Notes: a model not told the origin generated them from the sequence alone. A DNA stretch of 8,521 nt from an uncultured Ruminococcus sp. (GCF_946187255.1 NZ_CAMHRZ010000148.1:1-8521); one strand, 5' to 3'. Positions 1 to 5,325 are shown, numbered from the stretch's first letter. Program-made: numbers and translations.

Positions 1-55
1 AGCTTCAGGTGCTAGTGATCGCAAGGTCGTGGAAGTTCAAGTCTTCTTACCTGCA
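1..55 (+). tRNA. tRNA-Leu(CAG), 3' part only
   Basis: This is the 3' part of a leucine tRNA cut by the window start. The sequence opens inside the anticodon stem: AGC, then the 7-nt loop TTCAGGT with anticodon CAG at 6-8, then the 3' strand GCTAG, which would pair with a CTAGC begun outside the window. A long variable arm follows, with a GATC-GCAA-GGTC hairpin at 17-28, as expected for class II tRNAs (Leu, Ser). The T arm is GGAAG / TTCAAGT / CTTCT at 31-47. The acceptor strand TACCTGC is at 48-54 and the discriminator A at 55, as expected for tRNA-Leu. CCA is not encoded; CTG follows. The 5' acceptor, D arm and half the anticodon stem are missing only because of the window edge. Confidence 0.9.
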
Positions 56-60
56 CTGAA

Positions 61-91
61 AGAAAGTTCGGTCATCGGACTTTCTTTTTTT
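61..91 (+). terminator. Intrinsic terminator of the tRNA-Leu transcript
   Basis: A 9-bp stem, AGAAAGTTC (61-69) with GGACTTTCT (77-85) and one G-U pair, closes a 7-nt loop and runs into seven T residues at 85-91. It starts 6 nt after the tRNA discriminator base, so it should end the tRNA transcript. Confidence 0.88.
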
Positions 92-233
92 GTGCTGTTT
101 TAAGAACAAATGTTTGCAGAATATGCGTTCTCAGGCACTTTTTACGCCCGAAAGTGACCGTATTCATAGCATTTGATTATAAGATTACAACAATTAAACG
201 AAAATTATAAATAAAGCTCAAAAAAATTCAACA

Positions 234-253
234 AATAGGGCTGTTTGCCTATT
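234..253. promoter_or_regulatory. Inverted repeat over the -35 box of the upstream promoter
   Basis: AATAGG (234-239) and CCTATT (248-253) form a perfect 6-bp inverted repeat around an 8-bp spacer. The right arm runs into the first two bases of the -35 hexamer TTGCAA at 252-257. A dyad here is placed where a repressor could block RNA polymerase. The regulator is unknown, and a chance match is possible in AT-rich DNA. Confidence 0.35.
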
Positions 254-280
254 GCAATAATTAATAAGTTGTGCTATAAT
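252..280 (+). promoter_or_regulatory. Candidate sigma-A promoter P1
   Basis: The -35 hexamer TTGCAA (252-257, 4 of 6 consensus) is separated by 17 bp from a perfect TATAAT (275-280). The -10 is preceded by TGC, giving an extended -10. Transcription should start near 287. The first gene downstream is at 546, so the transcript would carry a leader of about 260 nt or be a separate small RNA. Confidence 0.6.
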
Positions 281-286
281 AACTAT

Positions 287-462
287 TAGTAAAAGGGTTG
301 GGAAATCTAAAGCAAAATTAAGCTATTTTGTAGAAGATTTAACAGTTTGGGGTTGCCGTTCCTCCTACGGCTGAAGAATTAAACCACCTGATACAATTCA
401 AATTACCACGAAACATCGGTGCGGTCGTTAAATTCGGCTGCGCCGTTGTTTTTGCGCCGAAT
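287..462 (+). ncRNA. Candidate structured leader or small RNA
   Basis: Three stem-loops follow P1 in order. The first (303-340) has outer pairs AAATCT/AGATTT, a 3x3 internal loop, and inner pairs GCAAAAT/ATTTTGT around loop 319-324. The second (355-371) has a perfect stem GCCGT/ACGGC that exposes the 7-nt loop TCCTCCT, an anti-Shine-Dalgarno sequence. The third (432-462) pairs ATTCGGC with GCCGAAT, extended by GC/GC past one bulged T, with a 12-nt loop. No T tract follows the third stem, so no intrinsic end is visible. The element could be a cis-acting leader of the gene at 546 or an independent small RNA. I do not recognise its family, and the 3' boundary given is only the end of the last stem. 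Confidence 0.35.
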
Positions 463-478
463 GATCTGCGGGGGATAT

Positions 479-507
479 TTGACACAAAGCAGACATTATG
501 CTATAAT
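479..507 (+). promoter_or_regulatory. Consensus sigma-A promoter P2
   Basis: A perfect TTGACA (479-484), a 17-bp spacer and a perfect TATAAT (502-507) are present, and TGC before the -10 makes it extended as well. Transcription should begin near 514, leaving a short leader of about 32 nt before the start codon at 546. This should be a strong promoter for the downstream gene. Confidence 0.88.
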
Positions 508-545
508 CATTATCGGACAGCTCATATCTGCTGAGGAGGATCGGT

Positions 546-1154
546 ATGGATGAAAATGTAAATATGTCAGCGCAGCAAATGTACGATCAATACGGGAGAC
601 CGCTGCCGAAAAAGCCTATGTCCGCCGTTAAGGCGGTTATACTTGTGGTGTGCGGCATCGTCGCCTTTGCCCTCTATGTGCATTACGGCAGGAGTTTCGG
701 GACTTTCCGCGGCACATCCTATAAAGAATTCGTCAAACGGGCCAGGGCGAGATCATATTCGGACGGTATCCCCGACGGAGCTGAGGATTTCAGGTTTATA
801 TGCCACAATTACGCTGTCGGCGGGAGCTCCTGGGAAGCCTTTACCCTGCATGGTGCAGCCTATGATGAGTTCGTTGAGGAAGTGAACAATAAGACTCCCG
901 GCAAGGTGGTGGGCTATCACGAAGATCTTGACTTTACGGGCATGAAAGTATCCGAGACTGCGGATATGCACGATGACAGCGGAGAATATATCGGTTTTCC
1001 TGTCGACAGCTTAAAATATGTGATAGATGATGATATAAATGACTATACCATATTGTACTATGATTCATACGAAGGCGCGGGGGCGAGCACAAGTGCGATA
1101 GCCGCGTATCCCGAAACAGGACGCATCGTTATATACAGCTACGCCTGCCGCTGA
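546..1154 (+). CDS. Membrane-anchored protein of unknown function, 202 aa
   Basis: I do not recognise this protein. It has a short hydrophilic N-terminus with Tyr, Gln and Pro, a single hydrophobic segment at about residues 28-45 preceded by lysines (PKKP, then K29), and a soluble remainder of about 155 residues. The charge pattern predicts the N-terminus inside the cytoplasm and the main domain outside. That domain is acidic and rich in Tyr and Asp (DDDINDYTILYYDSYEG near 161-177) and has cysteines at 86 and 201. There is no lipobox and no cleavable signal. The ATG at 546 is chosen because AGGAGGA lies at 534-540 with 5 nt spacing. The gene stands alone between promoter P2 and a terminator, and it converges on the metal operon. 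It has no shared operon that would hint at function. Confidence 0.85.
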   Translation: MDENVNMSAQQMYDQYGRPLPKKPMSAVKAVILVVCGIVAFALYVHYGRSFGTFRGTSYKEFVKRARARSYSDGIPDGAEDFRFICHNYAVGGSSWEAFTLHGAAYDEFVEEVNNKTPGKVVGYHEDLDFTGMKVSETADMHDDSGEYIGFPVDSLKYVIDDDINDYTILYYDSYEGAGASTSAIAAYPETGRIVIYSYACR

Positions 1155-1167
1155 GCGGGCGCATGAT

Positions 1168-1204
1168 AAAAGCCGCATGACATTTTTTGTCATACGGCTT
1201 TTTT
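1168..1204. terminator. Terminator between convergent genes, probably bidirectional
   Basis: The stem AAAAGCCG / CGGCTTTT, one C-A mismatch, and ATGACA / TGTCAT enclose a T5 loop. On the plus strand it runs into T residues at 1199-1204, 14 nt after the stop of the unknown membrane protein. On the minus strand the same stem ends in CTTTTAT, 17 nt after the stop of the lipoprotein gene, so it can also end the metal operon. The plus-strand T tract is the better one. Confidence 0.85.
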
Positions 1205-1220
1205 GCATCTTATCAAGTGC

Positions 1221-1841
1221 CTACATCGTTTCGAGGTCTGCGTCCTTGATCTCGCAGTAGGTGTATAAGCCCTCCTGATAGGTGTTGAATATGCCCGTCA
1301 CGGTTATGGGCGCATCGATCGCGGGGTAGTCGTCGGGGTAGGTGAACTCTCCGCTGCGGCGGAATTCCAGTCCCTGCTGACAGCAGGCGGCAGCATCTGC
1401 GATGAATACCGCAAAGTACTCGTTGTCGGTCTTATTGTCCTTCATGTAGTTGAAGGTGCCTTTGACACGCACCTTTTTGCCGACGTAATTCTCGGGCTCC
1501 GAAGTCATGGCATATATCTGTGCATAAAGCATATTCGCATCCAGTCCCGTGAGGTCTAAGTCGATATCGCCGTTCACCAGCGTTTTTTCATCGGGGGGCT
1601 CCAGCTGCAGGGGCGGCTGTGAGGCGTTGCTGTCAAGGGTGTAGTCCTGTTTAAGATAGTCAAGACTGTCCTGCTGATCCGCAACGGCTTTTTCTGCCTC
1701 CGCTGCCACAGCTTCGTCTGTGGGGCTGAGTGTCACATCGTTTTCGGAATTCTGCTCTATCAGCTTATCCACCTTTGAAGTATCTCCGCAGCCCGAAAGC
1801 ATCACAGCAGCCAGCGCGAGCGCGAATAACTTTTTGTTCAT
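1221..1841 (-). CDS. Lipoprotein with OB-like domain and Cys-Cys motif, last gene of the metal operon
   Basis: This is a 206-aa predicted lipoprotein. The signal peptide MNKKLFALALAAVMLSGC has lipobox LSGC with the lipidated Cys at residue 18. A low-complexity Ala/Glu/Asp linker (about 20-95) follows, then a C-terminal domain of about 105 residues. That domain reads like an OB fold: a short helix (MLYAQIYAMT), then ENYVGKKVRVKGTF at 117-130, a strand YFAVFIADAAACCQQGLEF (142-160) with paired cysteines 153-154, and a last strand ITVTGIF. This layout resembles the C-terminal domain of YcgQ-type DUF1980 proteins, which also carry a Cys-Cys motif and go with zinc-responsive genes in Firmicutes; the link is from memory, not a search. 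The ATG at 1841 is preferred over one 27 nt upstream because GGAGG sits 7 nt before it. That RBS lies within the last codons of the permease, one base from its stop. A role in handling metal at the cell surface is an inference. Confidence 0.82.
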   Translation of the reverse strand: MNKKLFALALAAVMLSGCGDTSKVDKLIEQNSENDVTLSPTDEAVAAEAEKAVADQQDSLDYLKQDYTLDSNASQPPLQLEPPDEKTLVNGDIDLDLTGLDANMLYAQIYAMTSEPENYVGKKVRVKGTFNYMKDNKTDNEYFAVFIADAAACCQQGLEFRRSGEFTYPDDYPAIDAPITVTGIFNTYQEGLYTYCEIKDADLETM

Positions 1842-1842
1842 C

Positions 1843-2745
1843 TCAATTCCTCCTGCATATCGCGGCAACGCCGCAGAATATGAAAAATACTGCTATATCC
1901 GCCGTAACTATCGTTGAACCCACAGGCGTGGAGAAGAGTATCGAAGCGATTATGCCGATACCCGCACACACCACAGATATCACCGACGAGCAGAGTATAA
2001 CGCCTTTGAAGCTCTTGAATACCCTCATCGCGGAAAGGGACGGGAATATTATCAGCGCCGAGATCAGCAGCGAGCCGACTAAATTCATCGCCAGCACTAT
2101 GATAAGCGCCGTTATCACCGCGATCAGCAGGTTGTAGCTGTCCGACTTTATGCCGCTTGCCTTTGCGAAGCTCTCATCAAAGGTCACGGAGAATATGCGG
2201 TTGTAGAATATTATGAACACCGCCAGCACTATCACCGCCATTGCGGCGCACAGCCACACTTCTTCGACAGTCAGTGTGAGTATGGATGTGGAACCGAAAA
2301 GCGTGCTGCAAACATCTCCCGACACATTTGCCGAAGCCGAGAACAGGTTTATCAGCATATAGCCTATCGCCAGCGCTCCCACCGATATCATGGCGATCGC
2401 CGCATCGCCTTTTATCTTAGTGTTCTGCCCCGTCCGCAGCAGCAGCACCGCCGCCAGCAGCGTCAGGGGGATTATTATTATCATGCCGTTGGTGTCTTCC
2501 AGCAGTTTTGCAAAGCGGCTCTCGCCGCCCGACATCTGTTTCAGGCTCACCGAAAGCACAGTGGATACCGCCATCGCCCCGAAAGCAACGTGTGACAGAC
2601 CGTCACCGATGAAAGAGAACCTTTTGAGCACCAGCGTCACTCCCAGCAGCGAGGAGCACAGCGCTATCAGCAGTCCCACGATCATGGCGTACTTCACGAA
2701 AGGGAAGGTAAAATAGTATTGAAGTGTCTCAACAAGCTCACTCAT
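1843..2745 (-). CDS. znuB: Metal ABC transporter permease (ZnuB/ABC-3 family)
   Basis: This is the membrane subunit of a metal-ion importer, 300 aa, a normal length for the ABC-3 family. It has about eight hydrophobic segments, roughly at 18-38, 48-66, 88-104, 116-136, 164-182, 204-222, 224-240 and 249-297 (the last covers two). Family features are visible: KRFSFIGDGLSHVAFGA near 41-57, the cytoplasmic FDESFAKASGI near 189-199 that should contact the ATPase, and LVGSLLISALIIFPSLSAM at 222-240. The start overlaps the ATPase gene by 8 nt (ATGAGTGA), and AGGAGG lies about 9 nt upstream, so translation is probably coupled. Zinc is the likely substrate from operon context; manganese or iron cannot be excluded from the permease alone. 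Confidence 0.93.
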   Translation of the reverse strand: MSELVETLQYYFTFPFVKYAMIVGLLIALCSSLLGVTLVLKRFSFIGDGLSHVAFGAMAVSTVLSVSLKQMSGGESRFAKLLEDTNGMIIIIPLTLLAAVLLLRTGQNTKIKGDAAIAMISVGALAIGYMLINLFSASANVSGDVCSTLFGSTSILTLTVEEVWLCAAMAVIVLAVFIIFYNRIFSVTFDESFAKASGIKSDSYNLLIAVITALIIVLAMNLVGSLLISALIIFPSLSAMRVFKSFKGVILCSSVISVVCAGIGIIASILFSTPVGSTIVTADIAVFFIFCGVAAICRRN

Positions 2746-3460
2746 GGTCTTCTTCCTCCTCCTCCGACATTATGAAGCTCTGTCCCAGCCTGCTGCCCAC
2801 ATAGTCCTCTTTTGTGCCGTAGAACAGCTGTTTTTTGCTGCCTATGTGGAGCACATGGGTGGCGTACCTCACCGCCGCGTGTATGTCATGGGACACCATT
2901 ATTATCGTGAGCCCCTCCTTGTTCAGCTTTGAGATCAGCTCGTAAAGGTCGTTCTGCGCCTTCGGGTCAAGTCCCGTAACAGGCTCGTCCAGCAGTAATA
3001 TCCTGCCCGCCGCACACAGCGCCCTCGCCAGAAGCACCCTCTGCTGCTGTCCGCCCGAAAGCTCGCGGTAGCAGTGATCCTCCAGATCCTTGATACCCAG
3101 CTGTTCCATAGTCTTGTCCGCAAGTTCCTTTTCCTCCCTGCGGTAGAACGGGTGAAATCCGAACTTCGCAAGGCACCCCGAACGCACTATCTCTTTCACG
3201 GAAGCGGGGAAGTCCCTCTGTACCACCGTCTGCTGAGGAAGATAGCCTATCTCCCCCTGCTTTGATTCTATCCACTGCAATTCACCGCTCATCACGGGGC
3301 GAAGTCCCAGCAGCGCCTTTATCAGCGTGCTTTTTCCCGAACCGTTCTCGCCCAGTATGCACAGATAATCGCCGCTGTTCACGGTAAAGCTGATGCCCTC
3401 CGTCACAGGTACGCCCTCATAGCCCAGTGTGCAGTTTTTACATTCTATCTGCTTGCCCAT
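2738..3460 (-). CDS. znuC: Metal ABC transporter ATP-binding protein (ZnuC-like)
   Basis: This is the ATPase that powers the metal importer, 240 aa with all nucleotide-binding motifs in order: Walker A GENGSGKST at 37-45, Q-loop at YLPQQ (73-77), signature LSGGQ at 134-138, Walker B ILLLDEP at 154-160, D-loop GLD at 163-165 and switch His191. The C-terminus ends in an acidic run, EEEEEDHE. The reading frame could start 27 nt earlier at a TTG, but ATG 3460 has GGAG 8 nt upstream and gives a normal N-terminus (MGKQIECKNC). The gene begins 23 nt after the substrate-binding protein stop and overlaps the permease start by 8 nt. CKNC at 7-10 is a small cysteine pair before the first strand; its meaning is unknown. 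Confidence 0.94.
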   Translation of the reverse strand: MGKQIECKNCTLGYEGVPVTEGISFTVNSGDYLCILGENGSGKSTLIKALLGLRPVMSGELQWIESKQGEIGYLPQQTVVQRDFPASVKEIVRSGCLAKFGFHPFYRREEKELADKTMEQLGIKDLEDHCYRELSGGQQQRVLLARALCAAGRILLLDEPVTGLDPKAQNDLYELISKLNKEGLTIIMVSHDIHAAVRYATHVLHIGSKKQLFYGTKEDYVGSRLGQSFIMSEEEEEDHE

Positions 3461-3483
3461 TTGAAGTTCTCCGTTGTCATATA

Positions 3484-4482
3484 TCAATCTAAGGCTGTTT
3501 TGAGTGTTTCGCAGTTTTCCTCCATCAGCGAGATATAGCTGGTGCCGCTGCTGATATGCTCAGCATCCACCGACTGCAAAGAGTTGAGCACAGCCACTTT
3601 CTGATCCTTGTTCTCTGTATTGCTGATGATGGCCTGCGCTATCTTTCCGTCGGAATTCTCGATGGTGAAAAGGGTCTTCGCACCCACCTCATCCGTCTTC
3701 TTTGCGAGGAAAGCCACCGTTTCAAAGGAAGCCTCTGTCTCCGCCGAACAGCCCACAAAAGCCGCGTAGTAATCTATACCGTAGTCGTCGCACAGGTATC
3801 TGAAAGGGAACCTGTCACCGAAGATAACTGTCTTGTTTTTGGCATTATCTGCCACCTCTGCGAATTTGCCGTCAAGCTCATCCAGCTTTGCGGTGTAGGC
3901 TTCGCAGTTTGCCTTGTATTCCTCAGCGCCGTCGGGGTCTGCTTCCGAAAGAGTATCGGCTATCTCGCCGCAGAGTATCTCCGCGTTCTTCACCGACAGC
4001 CAGACGTGCTCGTCGTACTCGGGCTCTTCTTCGCCCTCGCCCTCTTCTTCCTCAGCCTGCATACCTTCCTTGACTTCCTCTTCCTTGGTATCAAGACCTT
4101 CGGTGTCCATGAATTTTACTATCTTCATGTCCTTGTTGGATGCTTCTTTCAGCGCATCCTCAGCCCAGCCTTCGCTTTCGCCGCCCACATATATGAACAC
4201 ATCACAGCCCGATATCCTCACCATGTCCGCCGCAGATGGCTGATAGCTGTGCAGGTCGGCACCGTTGTCGAGAAGATAGGTGACTTCCGCATTGTCCGCA
4301 CGGCTGCCCAATATCTCCTTTGTCCAGTCATATCCCGAAAAGCTGGTGCATACCACTTTCAGCTTGCCGTTGTCTCTGCTGTTGGCGAGATCGTTGTTAT
4401 CCGCGCTGACAACACTGCCGCAGGCGGTGAGCCCCAGCATTGCCGCACATACCATTATACTTGCTATACCTTTAAATTTCAT
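3484..4482 (-). CDS. znuA: Metal ABC transporter substrate-binding lipoprotein (ZnuA-like)
   Basis: This is the extracellular metal-capturing component, 332 aa. The signal peptide ends in lipobox LTAC with Cys21, so it is lipid-anchored as usual in Firmicutes. The cluster A-I (ZnuA/TroA) fold is recognisable: first ligand His78 in GADLHSYQPS, second ligand His159 in DEHVWLS, and GTSYISLMEENCETL at the end. Before the second His there is an acidic stretch (133-158, almost all Glu/Asp/Gly) where zinc-binding relatives often have a His-rich loop. Where many ZnuA proteins have a third His (HDAFGY), this one has GDRFPFRYL at 222-230, followed by DYYAAFVGCSAETEASF, a variant I associate with Clostridia. 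ATG 4482 is chosen over an upstream in-frame start because GGAGG lies 7 nt before it and a signal peptide follows directly. Zinc is the likely ligand. Confidence 0.92.
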   Translation of the reverse strand: MKFKGIASIMVCAAMLGLTACGSVVSADNNDLANSRDNGKLKVVCTSFSGYDWTKEILGSRADNAEVTYLLDNGADLHSYQPSAADMVRISGCDVFIYVGGESEGWAEDALKEASNKDMKIVKFMDTEGLDTKEEEVKEGMQAEEEEGEGEEEPEYDEHVWLSVKNAEILCGEIADTLSEADPDGAEEYKANCEAYTAKLDELDGKFAEVADNAKNKTVIFGDRFPFRYLCDDYGIDYYAAFVGCSAETEASFETVAFLAKKTDEVGAKTLFTIENSDGKIAQAIISNTENKDQKVAVLNSLQSVDAEHISSGTSYISLMEENCETLKTALD

Positions 4483-4512
4483 TGAATAACCTCCGTCTGA
4501 TACGATACTGTC

Positions 4513-4542
4513 CGTATATTTGTACAGCATCCCATCTGTCAA
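4513..4542 (-). promoter_or_regulatory. Possible internal promoter before the substrate-binding gene
   Basis: In the 109-nt gap between regulator and znuA-like gene, the minus strand reads TTGACA (4542-4537), an 18-bp spacer, then TATACG (4518-4513). The -35 is perfect and the -10 matches at four positions. Initiation near 4506 would give the transporter genes a transcript independent of the regulator. A small hairpin at 4552-4567 lies just upstream. This is a motif match only. Confidence 0.4.
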
Positions 4543-4591
4543 AAAGCGCCGCCCTCGGTCACGAGAGAGTAGTTCTGCCAAAACCTGCGCA

Positions 4592-5005
4592 TCATGTGTT
4601 GTTCCCCCGACAGCCGCCGCACTTGCCCGGAAGCACCGCGCTTGAGTCTATCTCGAAGCTGTCAGCCTGCAATATGCGCTCCACCAGCTCACGGCTGGCA
4701 TCGTCATCCATGTGGTATAATTTTCCGCAGGAGACGCATTTCATGTGCAGGTGATGGTGGCAGCTCTCGCCGTCGGTCAGCTGGTATACGAATGTCCTGC
4801 TGTTGCCGCGAACGGTGCGCTTGACCTCGCCGCTCTCCACCAGTTCCTTTATAAGTCGGTACACCGTGCTTTCACCCGGGGGCTTGGGTATGGCGTCATC
4901 CGACTTCATCAGGTCTGCTATCTCCTTCACGGTGAACGCGGAAGTCTTGTGTCTGCCCATAAAATCCAGCAGTTCCTCCCGCTGGACTGTATTATACTTT
5001 GCCAC
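4592..5005 (-). CDS. Fur-family metalloregulator, probably Zur-like
   Basis: This is a 137-aa Fur-family repressor that should bind DNA as a dimer when metal-loaded. Residues 1-75 form the winged-helix part (TVKEIADLMK, then STVYRLIKELVESGEVKR). The dimerisation and metal part shows HHHLH at 83-87, the CVSC pair (90/93), H98, and a second CGGC pair (129/132). The two pairs form the structural zinc site of the family. The start is taken as GTG at 5005, because GGAGG (5017-5013) is exactly 7 nt upstream. The in-frame ATG at 5011 is only one base from that RBS and is unlikely. As first gene of a metal importer operon with Fur-type dyads at its own promoter, it is probably a zinc-sensing autoregulator. 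Iron or manganese sensing cannot be ruled out from sequence. Confidence 0.92.
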   Translation of the reverse strand: MAKYNTVQREELLDFMGRHKTSAFTVKEIADLMKSDDAIPKPPGESTVYRLIKELVESGEVKRTVRGNSRTFVYQLTDGESCHHHLHMKCVSCGKLYHMDDDASRELVERILQADSFEIDSSAVLPGKCGGCRGNNT

Positions 5006-5026
5006 GAGCATACCTCCTTTGCGAAT

Positions 5027-5045
5027 TTTGAGAGTAAATTTCAAT
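5027..5045. promoter_or_regulatory. Fur-type operator O2 (degenerate) at the metal operon start site
   Basis: TTTGAGA (5027-5033), a 5-bp spacer and TTTCAAT (5039-5045) form an imperfect dyad with 5 of 7 paired positions. The arm sequence and spacer length match those of the perfect dyad O1. The site lies just downstream of the -10 box and covers the predicted start of transcription (near 5044), a classic repressor position. Confidence 0.5.
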
Positions 5046-5050
5046 TTTGT

Positions 5051-5079
5051 ATTATAGCACACCCCGCCCGCCCTGTCAA
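5051..5079 (-). promoter_or_regulatory. Consensus sigma-A promoter of the metal operon
   Basis: On the minus strand a perfect TTGACA (5079-5074), a 17-bp spacer and a perfect TATAAT (5056-5051) are present, with TGC before the -10. Transcription should begin near 5044, about 40 nt before the GTG start of the regulator. Such a strong promoter fits a gene set that is kept off by a repressor under metal-replete conditions. Confidence 0.9.
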
Positions 5080-5110
5080 CAGCTTTCATATTGTTTTACA
5101 TTTTATTAAC

Positions 5111-5131
5111 ATTTGAGAACAGCTCTCAAAT
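5111..5131. promoter_or_regulatory. Fur-type operator O1 (perfect inverted repeat)
   Basis: ATTTGAGA (5111-5118) and TCTCAAAT (5124-5131) form a perfect 8-bp inverted repeat around ACAGC. The inner 15 bases TGAGAACAGCTCTCA fit the 7-1-7 pattern of Fur-family boxes (TGAGAAT-N-ATTCTCA) at 12 of 14 specified positions. The site lies 32 bp upstream of the -35 box of the metal operon, and its centre is 85 bp (about eight helical turns) from the centre of O2. This supports, but does not prove, binding by the regulator encoded next to it. Confidence 0.65.
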
Positions 5132-5229
5132 CCATTGTATAAATATACCATTATAATATTGCATCGGTTATCTGTATCTCACAATTAAACATCGTGTATA
5201 TGTACAAAAAGTGGTGGCTCATATTCTTC

Positions 5230-5258
5230 TTGACATATTCATGCAAATATGATACAAT
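5230..5258 (+). promoter_or_regulatory. Sigma-A promoter of the glp-like operon
   Basis: A perfect TTGACA (5230-5235), a 17-bp spacer and TACAAT (5253-5258, 5 of 6) are present, with TGA before the -10 as an extended element. Transcription should begin near 5265, about 60 nt before the start codon at 5326. Confidence 0.82.
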
Positions 5259-5266
5259 TTAAATAG

Positions 5267-5287
5267 AAACAATGGATAGAATTGTTT
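5267..5287 (+). promoter_or_regulatory. Dyad at the start of the glp-like transcript
   Basis: AAACAAT (5267-5273) and ATTGTTT (5281-5287) are perfect reverse complements around a 7-base spacer. The dyad begins within a few bases of the predicted transcription start. It could be an operator for a repressor of the glycerol-phosphate genes, or a 5' hairpin that stabilises the mRNA. No regulator gene for it is in the window. Confidence 0.45.
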
Positions 5288-5325
5288 ATTATTTAACAAG
5301 AATTTACGAAGAGCAGGTGATAATA

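Larger units (their letters stand above)
92..545. other. Intergenic control region, no protein-coding gene seen
   Basis: This stretch of about 450 bases carries no convincing reading frame. The left part (92-230) is AT-rich and holds one modest stem-loop, CACTTT (136-141) with AAAGTG (151-156), without a following T tract. The right part holds two promoters, a dyad and several stem-loops, each listed separately. The GC content rises in 410-475, where the stems become GC-rich, which suggests an RNA under structural constraint more than a plain spacer. No landmarks of SRP RNA, RNase P RNA or tmRNA were recognised. Confidence 0.6.
5006..5325. other. Divergent intergenic control region
   Basis: About 320 bases separate the divergent metal operon (minus) and glp-like operon (plus). 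The region holds the operon promoter with two Fur-type dyads on the left (5027-5131) and the plus-strand promoter with a dyad at its transcript start on the right (5230-5287). The middle (about 5132-5229) is AT-rich and holds nothing I can assign, apart from a lone TATAAT at 5152-5157 without a partner -35. No reading frame of note is seen. Confidence 0.65.

Noticed and set aside
1..92. tRNA-Leu 3' end as an integration site for a mobile element
   Set aside because: No integrase and no second copy of the tRNA 3' end are present in the window; the gene is followed directly by its own terminator.
432..462. GC-rich stem-loop as a terminator for P1 transcripts
   Set aside because: No T tract follows the stem; the T run is in the loop. 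It is kept only as part of the structured RNA candidate.
3556..4485. Long open frame on the plus strand opposite the substrate-binding protein (309 codons)
   Set aside because: It lies fully antisense to a gene with a signal peptide and family motifs, has no RBS or promoter, and its protein has no recognisable features. It is a shadow of codon bias.
4552..4567. Hairpin between regulator and substrate-binding gene as an attenuating terminator
   Set aside because: On the minus strand the T5 tract begins about seven bases after the 6-bp stem and that spacing does not fit an intrinsic terminator.
5152..5157. TATAAT in the divergent region as a further promoter
   Set aside because: No acceptable -35 hexamer lies 16-18 bp away on either strand.
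5195..5206. TGTATATGTACA as an operator
   Set aside because: It is only a short, partly AT-driven dyad in an AT-rich spacer, with no second copy and no clear position relative to a promoter.
5272..5325. Earlier in-frame ATG for the GlpA-like protein
   Set aside because: It has no RBS, falls inside the dyad near the transcription start, and adds 18 residues before a Rossmann motif that normally begins at the N-terminus.
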